Source: Chloroflexota bacterium
Lineage (GTDB): Bacteria; Chloroflexota; UBA6077; JACQUR01
Reading direction: 5' to 3'
DNA: 10,101 nt
Assembly (NCBI GenBank): GCA_016210245.1
Contig: JACQUR010000040.1
Span: forward strand, 1 to 10,101
The notes under the pieces are model-generated. The model was given only the letters and a program-made list of their open reading frames with translations, did not search any database and was not told the DNA's origin. A program made the position numbers and the translations under genes. This document shows, piece by piece, positions 5,387 to 10,101 of the stretch (its first letter is position 1; each line of letters starts with the position of its first letter).

Positions 5387-6336
5387 CGGGCGACGATCTC
5401 ACGGTCGGTCAGGTTGACGACCCGCACGTCGCTGCTGGTGCGACGAATCAGGCGCGAGAGCACCTGCCCGGGCCCGATCTCGATGAACGTGTCCACCCCA
5501 CCCGCGATCATCTCGCGGACCGAGCGCGTCCACTCCACCCGCTGGCAGATCTGGACCGCCAGCTCCTTGCGGACTTCTTCCGCCGAGGTGAGCAGTTGGC
5601 CGGCCACGTTGGCCACTACGGGGATCTGCGGCTCGCTGAAGTGGACGCGGTCGAGCACCTCGGCCAGGTGCGCAGCCGCCTGCTGCATGAGCGGTGAGTG
5701 GGCGGCGATGGAGACGCGGAGCGGCACCACCACTCGTGCGCCGCGCGCCCTGGCTAGCTCGATGGCCGCGTCCAACGGCGCCCGCTCGCCGGAGATCACG
5801 ATCTGCTCGGGCGAATTGGCGTTGGCGACGCTGGCCACTCCCAGGGAAGCCACCTCCTCGCAGATCTTCGTGAGCGCTGTCTCGTCCAGGCCGACAATGG
5901 CCGCCATCCCGCCCGGGGTATACTCGCCGCTCTCCTTCATCAACCGCCCGCGCTCGCGCACGAGCTTGAGGGCATCGCGGAAGTCGAGCGCGCCGGCGGC
6001 AACGAGGGCGGTGTACTCGCCCAGGCTGTGGCCGGCCACGAAGATCGGCTCGAGGCTCTTCCCCAGCGCCTGGGCGCGCTCGCGGAGCGCGGCGAGATAG
6101 GCCACGCTCACGGTCAGGACGGCCGGCTGGGTGTTGATCGTATCGTGCAGCTCCTCCTCCGGCCCCTCGAAACACAGCTTCGAGAGGGCGAAGCCCAGGG
6201 TTTCGTCGGCCTGGTGAAACACCCGCCGAGCAGCCTGCGAGGTTTCGTAGAGGATCTTCCCCATCCCGACATGCTGGGATCCCTGTCCAGGGAAGACAAA
6301 GGCGATCTTCTCCCCGAGGGTGTTGGACGTGAGCAC
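5383..6336 (-). CDS. fabD: Malonyl-CoA:ACP transacylase
   Basis: FabD moves malonyl from CoA to acyl carrier protein, supplying extender units for both ketosynthases downstream. The 317-residue product has FVFPGQGSQ (oxyanion hole, Gln18), the nucleophile Ser104 in GHSLGEY, Arg129 in the ERGRLM segment that binds the malonyl carboxylate, His213 in AAHSP as catalytic base, and the late FIEIGPGQVL motif. Length is normal. The start is GTG 6336, chosen because a strong AAGGAGGAT lies at 6342-6350 with good spacing. It is the first gene of the operon and overlaps fabF by 4 nt. The usual neighbours fabH, fabG and acpP are not between these genes. Confidence 0.95.
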   Translation of the reverse strand: MLTSNTLGEKIAFVFPGQGSQHVGMGKILYETSQAARRVFHQADETLGFALSKLCFEGPEEELHDTINTQPAVLTVSVAYLAALRERAQALGKSLEPIFVAGHSLGEYTALVAAGALDFRDALKLVRERGRLMKESGEYTPGGMAAIVGLDETALTKICEEVASLGVASVANANSPEQIVISGERAPLDAAIELARARGARVVVPLRVSIAAHSPLMQQAAAHLAEVLDRVHFSEPQIPVVANVAGQLLTSAEEVRKELAVQICQRVEWTRSVREMIAGGVDTFIEIGPGQVLSRLIRRTSSDVRVVNLTDREIVAR

Positions 6337-6394
6337 GCCCGATCCTCCTTACACCATCCACGTACGCCAGGCGAGTCGGGAACACGCCGGGGCG

Positions 6395-6423
6395 ATTATA
6401 GCGGATAGGCCGAAGAGCGGGAA
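6395..6423 (-). promoter_or_regulatory. fabD: Predicted sigma70-type promoter of the fabD operon
   Basis: The minus strand reads a perfect TATAAT at 6395-6400, with TTCCCG (3 of 6 to the -35 consensus) 17 bp upstream at 6418-6423. Transcription would start near 6388, giving a leader of about 50 bases before the fabD GTG with its strong ribosome-binding site. The -10 is convincing and the -35 is weak. Confidence 0.65.
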
Positions 6424-6430
6424 GGGTGGT

Positions 6431-6525
6431 GCCCTCACCCCAACCCTCTCCCAGGGGGAGAGGGAGCCTTGCTTCCAGAGGGAGTCCTGCTCCCTCTCCC
6501 CCTGGGAGAGGGTTGGGGTGAGGGC
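6431..6525. repeat. Perfect 36-bp inverted repeat with 23-bp spacer
   Basis: Bases 6431-6466 and 6490-6525 are exact reverse complements (outer end GCCCTCACCCCAACCCTCTC). Within each arm CCCTCTCCC and GGGAGAGGG can also pair, so cruciform or nested hairpins are possible. This CCCTCACCCC/GGGGTGAGGG pattern is a widespread dispersed palindromic repeat style in bacterial genomes. It sits between the end of the secreted-protein gene (6570) and the fabD promoter, both read leftward, and could limit read-through, although no T-tract follows it. Confidence 0.85.
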
Positions 6526-6569
6526 GGGTGCCCGCTGGGCAGGGAATGCGCGGACTGGAGCGGCCCTGA

Positions 6570-7931
6570 TTAGCGCGGGCTGACGGTTGGCACTGGGGTA
6601 GGCACCGGCAGCGTTGGGCGTGGGCTCTGGGGCTGCCCGCCAGGGACCGCGCCGGGGATGTAGGGCCGCACCACGGTGAACTTCGCGCTCGTCTGGGCGC
6701 CGCTGCGCTCGCCCACGGCCACGATCTGCACGATGCCGTCAGCGCTGGGCGGGATGGGCGCCGGCCCGGCGAAGCGGAGATAGCCGTACTCGTCCGTGGT
6801 TCCGCTGCCGACCGCGGGCGAGGCATCCTCGCCCAGGTGCAGCGTCACGCGCTCCCGCGCTGCCCAGCCGCCGCCGCTCACGTAGACCGCGGCCCCGGGT
6901 GGGCCGGCATAGGTGCTCAACTCTGCCCAGGGGTGTGGGTCCGCCACCTTGAACTCGGCGCTCGCCGCCGCGCCGCTGGTGGCGCCCTTGAGGGTCACTA
7001 CCAGCGTATGGGTGGCGTCGTACGGGATGTCGGGCACCCGGAGTCCCCAGGTGTTCCCGTACTCGTCGGCCTCGAACTCGCCCACCTGCGCCTCGTCGTA
7101 GGCCACCGAAACCGTCTCGCGGGGCAGGAAGCCCTGCCCGTTCAGCTCCAGGTGGCCGCCCGGCGGGCCGTACCAGGGGCTCAGCTCGAGCACCGGCTTG
7201 AGCGGCTCGACCTGCACGGTGCGGTCGAGGCGCACTCCGCTCTGGGCGCCGATGAGCACGAGCTGGTACGCGCCCGCCTGGACGCTGGGCAAGGGGGTTT
7301 CGGTCCACACCGTATTGCCCGCCCGATCGGCCGACAGCTCGAACGTGGCCGGGGCCTCCGGCTGCCCAAAGGCCACGCGCACTTGCTCGTGGGGCTCGAA
7401 CCCTCCCGCGACGAAGCCCAGTCTGTCGGTGGGGCGCAGGGTCTCCGCGCCCAGCACCAGCCACGGCCGGGCCGCTCGGACGTAGACCGTGGCCTCGCCC
7501 ACCTGGCCGCTCTGCTGTCCGGTCACCCGGATCGTGCGCTGGCCCGAGGTCACCGCCTCCGGCACGCTGACCGCCAGCTCCTCCAGGCTGCCATCCGCCC
7601 CGGCTGTGGGGCGGTGCAGCTCCACCTGCTTGCCTTCCTCGGCCAGCACCGCCTCCACCACGAGCGGCTCGCCGGGCGCGAAGCCCCGGGCGGAGAGGGT
7701 GAGCTGGCCCGATTGGACCACGGTGTCCGCGCCCAGGCGCACGGTCGGGCGCTGGGCGACCAGGAGGCCGCCCAGCGGGCCGATGCCTTCGCTCCCGCCC
7801 GCCTGGCCACCCCCGGGGCTGGCAGCGGAGCGGTCTTCGACGGCGGGGCGCAGCGCGCTCCCCAGCACCAGGGCCGGCACGGCCAGGAGCAGGGCCACCA
7901 GGGCCAGCAGTAGAGTGCGTCTCGGTGCCAT
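6570..7931 (-). CDS. Secreted protein with four IPT-like beta-sandwich repeats
   Basis: From ATG 7931 the product is 453 residues. It opens with APRRTLLLALVALLLAVPAL, a signal peptide or membrane anchor without a lipobox Cys. A Gly/Ser linker follows, then four repeats of about 90 residues (roughly 61-152, 153-242, 243-330, 331-419). Each opens with a P-x-x-x-L strand, has a G-x-G-F/W-x-x-x-E-x-V core (QGFLPRETVSVAY, GGFEPHEQVRVAF) and closes with an xSG plus V-x-V strand (GAQSGVRLDRTVQV). This resembles IPT/TIG or other immunoglobulin-like extracellular modules. The C-terminus is Pro-rich. A TTG two codons earlier is possible but the ATG gives a better signal sequence. Function is unknown; a cell-surface or adhesive structural role is inference. 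Confidence 0.8.
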   Translation of the reverse strand: MAPRRTLLLALVALLLAVPALVLGSALRPAVEDRSAASPGGGQAGGSEGIGPLGGLLVAQRPTVRLGADTVVQSGQLTLSARGFAPGEPLVVEAVLAEEGKQVELHRPTAGADGSLEELAVSVPEAVTSGQRTIRVTGQQSGQVGEATVYVRAARPWLVLGAETLRPTDRLGFVAGGFEPHEQVRVAFGQPEAPATFELSADRAGNTVWTETPLPSVQAGAYQLVLIGAQSGVRLDRTVQVEPLKPVLELSPWYGPPGGHLELNGQGFLPRETVSVAYDEAQVGEFEADEYGNTWGLRVPDIPYDATHTLVVTLKGATSGAAASAEFKVADPHPWAELSTYAGPPGAAVYVSGGGWAARERVTLHLGEDASPAVGSGTTDEYGYLRFAGPAPIPPSADGIVQIVAVGERSGAQTSAKFTVVRPYIPGAVPGGQPQSPRPTLPVPTPVPTVSPR

Positions 7932-7944
7932 GTGCAAGCCGCCG

Positions 7945-7986
7945 GTTGTCGGTTGTCAGCCCTCAGCCGCCCGTAGTCGGCTGTCA
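7945..7986. repeat. Decayed heptamer-period array
   Basis: Six 7-base units can be laid end to end: GTTGTCG, GTTGTCA, GCCCTCA, GCCGCCC, GTAGTCG, GCTGTCA. They share G at position 1 and mostly C at position 6. The match is much looser than in the GTYRACN arrays, but the period is the same. The array lies 14 bp upstream of the secreted-protein ATG, in the gap between that gene and the divergent antitoxin gene. The rest of 7987-8146 shows only a 14-bp palindrome, CCGCACCGGTGCGG, at 8119-8132. Confidence 0.5.
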
Positions 7987-8146
7987 GAAGGACTGATCGC
8001 TGACGACGTAGCAAGGCGCGTACCGCATCCAGTAATCTGCACCAAGCGTCTCACGGTCGTGGCTCGGATAGCTCCCCTCACTTCACGGCTAAGAGAGCAC
8101 CGGGGGCCTCAGCGCGAGCCGCACCGGTGCGGACCTTCGTCTGCCC

Positions 8147-8192
8147 TTGACCCTCTCACATTTTGTGATTATACTGTGCTTATCACAAAATG
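8147..8192 (+). promoter_or_regulatory. Promoter and operator of the Phd/VapC module
   Basis: TTGACC (8147-8152) and TATACT (8170-8175) are separated by exactly 17 bp, a strong sigma70-type promoter. CATTTTGTGAT (8159-8169) and ATCACAAAATG (8182-8192) form a perfect 11-bp inverted repeat with a 12-bp spacer that brackets the -10 and the expected start of transcription near 8182. The antitoxin, alone or with VapC, most likely binds here to repress its own operon. The AT-rich arms stand out from the surrounding GC-rich DNA. Confidence 0.85.
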
Positions 8193-8203
8193 GGAGATGC
8201 GCC

Positions 8204-8470
8204 ATGGCTACCAGGATAACGGTCTCGGAGTTCGACCGCCAGATGTCGGAGGTGCTCAACCGGGTGGCCTACCAGGGCGAGCGCTTCATCATCGAGCGGG
8301 GTGGCAAGGCGGTAGCCCGCCTGGAGCCGGTGGGGCCGGTGCGGGGCGTGACGCTCAACGAGGTGGTCGAGAAGCTGGGCGATCTGAAGATCCCCGAGGG
8401 GTTCGGCGATGATCTGGAGGCCATCCGGGCCAGCATTCCGAAGCTGGAGGTGCCCGAATGGCTAAGATAG
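8204..8470 (+). CDS. Phd/YefM-type antitoxin paired with VapC
   Basis: The 88-residue protein begins MATRITVSEFDRQMSEVLNRV and continues GERFIIERGGKAVARLEPV. This is the DNA-binding and dimerisation half of Phd/YefM antitoxins: a sheet-helix start followed by the strand motif E-R-x-G-K-x-V-A-x-L. The acidic C-terminal part (about 50-88) should fold onto the toxin. The frame is open to a TTG at 8147, but that lies in the promoter. ATG 8204 with GGGAG at 8192-8196 is the better start. It overlaps the toxin gene by 13 nt, ensuring coupled translation. Its role is to neutralise VapC and repress the operon. Confidence 0.88.
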   Translation: MATRITVSEFDRQMSEVLNRVAYQGERFIIERGGKAVARLEPVGPVRGVTLNEVVEKLGDLKIPEGFGDDLEAIRASIPKLEVPEWLR

Positions 8471-8874
8471 TCGACAGTTCAGTTCTGATCACCCTGGAGC
8501 GACGGAACCTTGGCCTGTCGCACCTTCGGCCCAGTCTGGAGAAGGGCGATGAGAAGATCGCCCTGGCCGCGGTCACGGTGTCGGAGCTGCTGCTCGGCGT
8601 GTATCGAGCCGACTCGGCGGCTCGACGCCTTCGGCGCGAGAGCTTCCTCGACACCATCCTGGAGGCGGTCCCCGTCCTGCCCTTCGACCTGCCAGTGGCG
8701 CGCACCTACGGACGAATCTGGTCGGAGCTGGCGGCCCAGGGCCAACTGATCGGCATCCACGACGCCCAGATCGCCGCCACCGCCCTCACCCACGGCTGGG
8801 GGGTGCTCACCGAGAACACGCGGGACTTCCAGCGGGTGCCCGGCCTCTCCGTCGCGGCCCCGACCTGGCTCTAA
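8458..8874 (+). CDS. vapC: VapC-type PIN-domain ribonuclease toxin
   Basis: The 138-residue protein is a complete PIN domain. The metal-binding acidic residues are Asp6 in VDSSVLI, Glu43 in VSELLLGV, Asp102 in GIHDAQIAATAL and Asp123 in ENTRDF. PIN toxins of this kind use Mg2+ or Mn2+ to cut RNA, often tRNA or rRNA; the target here cannot be read from sequence. Its ATG overlaps the antitoxin end. The final residues, VPGLSVAAPTWL, are typical for the family. It ends 11 bp before a large perfect palindrome and converges on aroD. Confidence 0.93.
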   Translation: MAKIVDSSVLITLERRNLGLSHLRPSLEKGDEKIALAAVTVSELLLGVYRADSAARRLRRESFLDTILEAVPVLPFDLPVARTYGRIWSELAAQGQLIGIHDAQIAATALTHGWGVLTENTRDFQRVPGLSVAAPTWL

Positions 8875-8884
8875 ACCAGGTCTA

Positions 8885-8946
8885 CCGTTGAGCGTTCACC
8901 GTCGAAAGGGGCGCGAGCGCCCCTTTCGACGGTGAACGCTCAACGG
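8885..8946. repeat. Perfect 30-bp stem palindrome between vapC and aroD
   Basis: Bases 8885-8914 and 8917-8946 are exact reverse complements with only GA between them. The outer arms read GTTGAGC, GTTCACC, GTCGAAA in 7-base steps, a degenerate form of the heptamer pattern seen elsewhere in the window, while the inner part is GGGGCGC. The stop codon and last codons of aroD lie inside the right arm. It could act as a bidirectional transcription barrier for the two convergent genes, but neither side has a T-tract, so a classical rho-independent terminator is not supported. Confidence 0.85.
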
Positions 8947-9956
8947 GGCTGCCGCAGTTCCGCCGCGAGCAAGCGGACCTGCCCGGCCAGGTCGGGCGCC
9001 CAGGCGCCGACGAGGTGTTCCTCGCGCGGGAGGAGGGCGTTCACCTCCTGGCTCCAGGTGGCCTCGGGCGTGCGCTCGGGCACCAGGCCGGCGACTGCGG
9101 CCTCCAGGGCGGGGGGCACCAGGCCACCATCCAGGGCCAGGCGCACCAGCGCCTCCAGCCCCTGCTGGGCATCCGCCGCACCCAGCGGCACGCACACCGC
9201 GTCCAGACCCACCCGGGCCAGCTCGGCGTTGGCCGCCCGGAGCGCCTCCCGCTCCTCGGCGCCTCCCAGGTAGCCGACGAATCTGGTGGCCGGGCCGATC
9301 GCGCGCGCTCGGTACACCTCTTCCGCGTCATCGAGGGCGAGCTGTCCTGGCGCGGTCCCGCGCCCTGGCCCGGCCGCCAGGTAGGTGAGCAGGCAGGCGT
9401 CGGAGCGCAGGCACAGCAGGCGGCTGGCGACGCCCGCCGGCCCCATGCCCAGCACGATCGATGGGCCGGGCGCCTCGGCCAGCAGCCGCGCCAGCGGGGC
9501 GAGCTCGGCCGGCGCGTGGACCATGGCTGCCAGTTTGGCCGCGTCGGCCCCCGCCCGCCAGAGTGCGGCCATCAGCAGGTCCGGCTGGGGGGGAACGGCG
9601 ACGAAGTCGTGGTGGGAGACGATCCTCCTGGCCGGGTCGAGGCGGCCGAGGGACACGGCGGCATCCAGCTCGACATCGACCCACTCCGCGCCCAGTCGAG
9701 CGGCGCGCCCAAGCGCCTCCAGGCGCGTGGCTTCGTCGCCCACATAGGCGCCACCCTGCCGCCGTGGGCGGAGTGTGGCGATGGCCGCACACGGACGAGC
9801 TGCCAGCAAGCGCTCCAAGTCGTAGCCCTGGATGAGGTCGAGCCGCAGCTCGACCATGTCGGCCCGCCCCGCGGCCGCGGCGAGAGTTGCCAGCGCCTCG
9901 GCCATGGTGGGCCCGGCGATGGTGACGCACAGGTTACGCTGAAGGCGCATGGCCAC
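8940..9956 (-). CDS. aroD: Type I 3-dehydroquinate dehydratase with degenerate AroE-like tail
   Basis: Residues 8-215 form a class I DHQ dehydratase, which converts 3-dehydroquinate to 3-dehydroshikimate by Schiff-base chemistry. Glu36 and Arg38 in VELRLD, Arg63 in TLRP, His116 in SHHDF, the Schiff-base Lys141 in AAKLAAMV, Arg179 in GVASR and Gln205 in APGQL are all visible. Class I enzymes usually end near 250 residues; this one has 338. The tail keeps echoes of the shikimate dehydrogenase substrate domain (FVGYLGG, LDAVCVPLG, SQEVNALL, HLVGAWAPDLAGQVRLL). It lacks the catalytic Lys, has APDL where NTDG is expected, and has no NADP-binding domain. It may be a decayed AroD-AroE fusion. GTG 9956 is preferred because GGAGG lies seven bases upstream. 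The stop is inside the palindrome 8885-8946. Confidence 0.9.
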   Translation of the reverse strand: MAMRLQRNLCVTIAGPTMAEALATLAAAAGRADMVELRLDLIQGYDLERLLAARPCAAIATLRPRRQGGAYVGDEATRLEALGRAARLGAEWVDVELDAAVSLGRLDPARRIVSHHDFVAVPPQPDLLMAALWRAGADAAKLAAMVHAPAELAPLARLLAEAPGPSIVLGMGPAGVASRLLCLRSDACLLTYLAAGPGRGTAPGQLALDDAEEVYRARAIGPATRFVGYLGGAEEREALRAANAELARVGLDAVCVPLGAADAQQGLEALVRLALDGGLVPPALEAAVAGLVPERTPEATWSQEVNALLPREEHLVGAWAPDLAGQVRLLAAELRQPR

Positions 9957-9963
9957 GCGGGTG

Positions 9964-9968
9964 CCTCC
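9964..9968 (-). promoter_or_regulatory. aroD: Ribosome-binding site deciding the aroD start
   Basis: The minus strand reads GGAGG here, 7 bases before GTG 9956 and 13 before the in-frame ATG at 9950. The spacing favours GTG. No convincing -10/-35 pair is visible upstream, where the heptamer-period hairpin region begins at 9983. Confidence 0.6.
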
Positions 9969-9982
9969 GATAGTGAGGGTTA

Positions 9983-10065
9983 GTCGTCAGCGGCCAGTGC
10001 CCAGCCGTCAGTGGGCATTGTACCGACTACTGGCCACTGACGGCTGACCGCTGCCGGGTGTGACC
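9983..10065. repeat. Heptamer-period inverted repeat upstream of aroD
   Basis: Five 7-base units (GTCGTCA, GCGGCCA, GTGCCCA, GCCGTCA, GTGGGCA; 9983-10017) face five inverted units (TGGCCAC, TGACGGC, TGACCGC, TGCCGGG, TGTGACC; 10031-10065) across a 13-base loop. The inner 16 bases, 10002-10017 and 10031-10046, pair at 15 of 16 positions. The unit differs from GTYRACN but period and inverted layout are the same. No gene is visible between aroD and the window end; GTAGGGGGC at 10093-10101 may begin another GTAGGGG-type repeat. Confidence 0.65.
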
Positions 10066-10101
10066 AGTTTCAGTGCCGGCGGTCGCTGAGCCGTAGGGGG
10101 C

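Noticed and set aside
4055..6100. 681-codon open frame on the plus strand antisense to fabF and fabD
   Set aside because: High GC makes antisense frames long. The product is low-complexity Arg/Gly/Ala sequence with no motifs, while the minus strand encodes two well-conserved enzymes.
6837..7913. 358-codon plus-strand frame antisense to the secreted protein
   Set aside because: No domains or signal; the opposite strand has a signal peptide and four internal repeats.
8119..8132. 14-bp palindrome CCGCACCGGTGCGG upstream of the Phd-VapC promoter
   Set aside because: Symmetric but short and GC-rich, with no second copy in the window; chance occurrence is plausible in this composition.
8885..8946. 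Classical rho-independent terminator
   Set aside because: The stem is ideal but no T-tract follows on either strand, and the stem includes aroD codons; recorded as a palindromic repeat instead.

Overview
The window is high-GC bacterial DNA with compact, mostly leftward genes. A tandem ketosynthase fatty-acid cluster, a RES toxin with a long HTH-bearing antitoxin, GTG starts and many intergenic palindromes would fit a member of the Chloroflexota (Thermomicrobia-like). That assignment is inference; no rRNA or tRNA is present to test it.

Layout. Bases 1-550 hold a short dockerin-type fragment on the plus strand. Bases 610-2044 (minus) hold a RES-domain toxin and its antitoxin, read from a promoter embedded in a perfect inverted repeat, with a possible small ORF remnant behind the toxin. 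Bases 2108-2672 (minus) hold a YefM-YoeB toxin-antitoxin pair whose junction is formed by a small hairpin repeat. Bases 2755-6336 (minus) hold the fatty-acid elongation genes fabD, fabF and a second fabF, read from a TATAAT promoter at about 6400. Bases 6431-6525 are a perfect 36-bp inverted repeat that separates fabD from a secreted protein with four beta-sandwich-like repeats (6570-7931, minus). Bases 8147-8874 (plus) are a third toxin-antitoxin module (Phd-like antitoxin and VapC PIN toxin) with a clear promoter/operator. Bases 8940-9956 (minus) are a type I 3-dehydroquinate dehydratase carrying an extra C-terminal region that looks like a decayed shikimate dehydrogenase substrate domain.

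How the genes work together. FabD loads malonyl groups onto acyl carrier protein, and the two FabF-type enzymes would condense them onto growing acyl chains. ACP, FabG and FabH genes are not in the window. AroD serves the shikimate pathway. The three toxin-antitoxin modules are each self-contained and autoregulation is plausible for two of them from their operators.

The most striking non-coding feature is a family of intergenic arrays with a 7-bp period. The cleanest copies are runs of GTYRACN heptamers arranged as inverted repeats. They sit at gene borders between the two fabF genes, between fabF and yefM, between vapC and aroD, upstream of aroD and upstream of the secreted protein. One supplies the stop codon and last ten residues of a FabF. 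A different hairpin repeat supplies the antitoxin tail at the yefM-yoeB junction. Repeat insertion has therefore reshaped several gene ends in this region.
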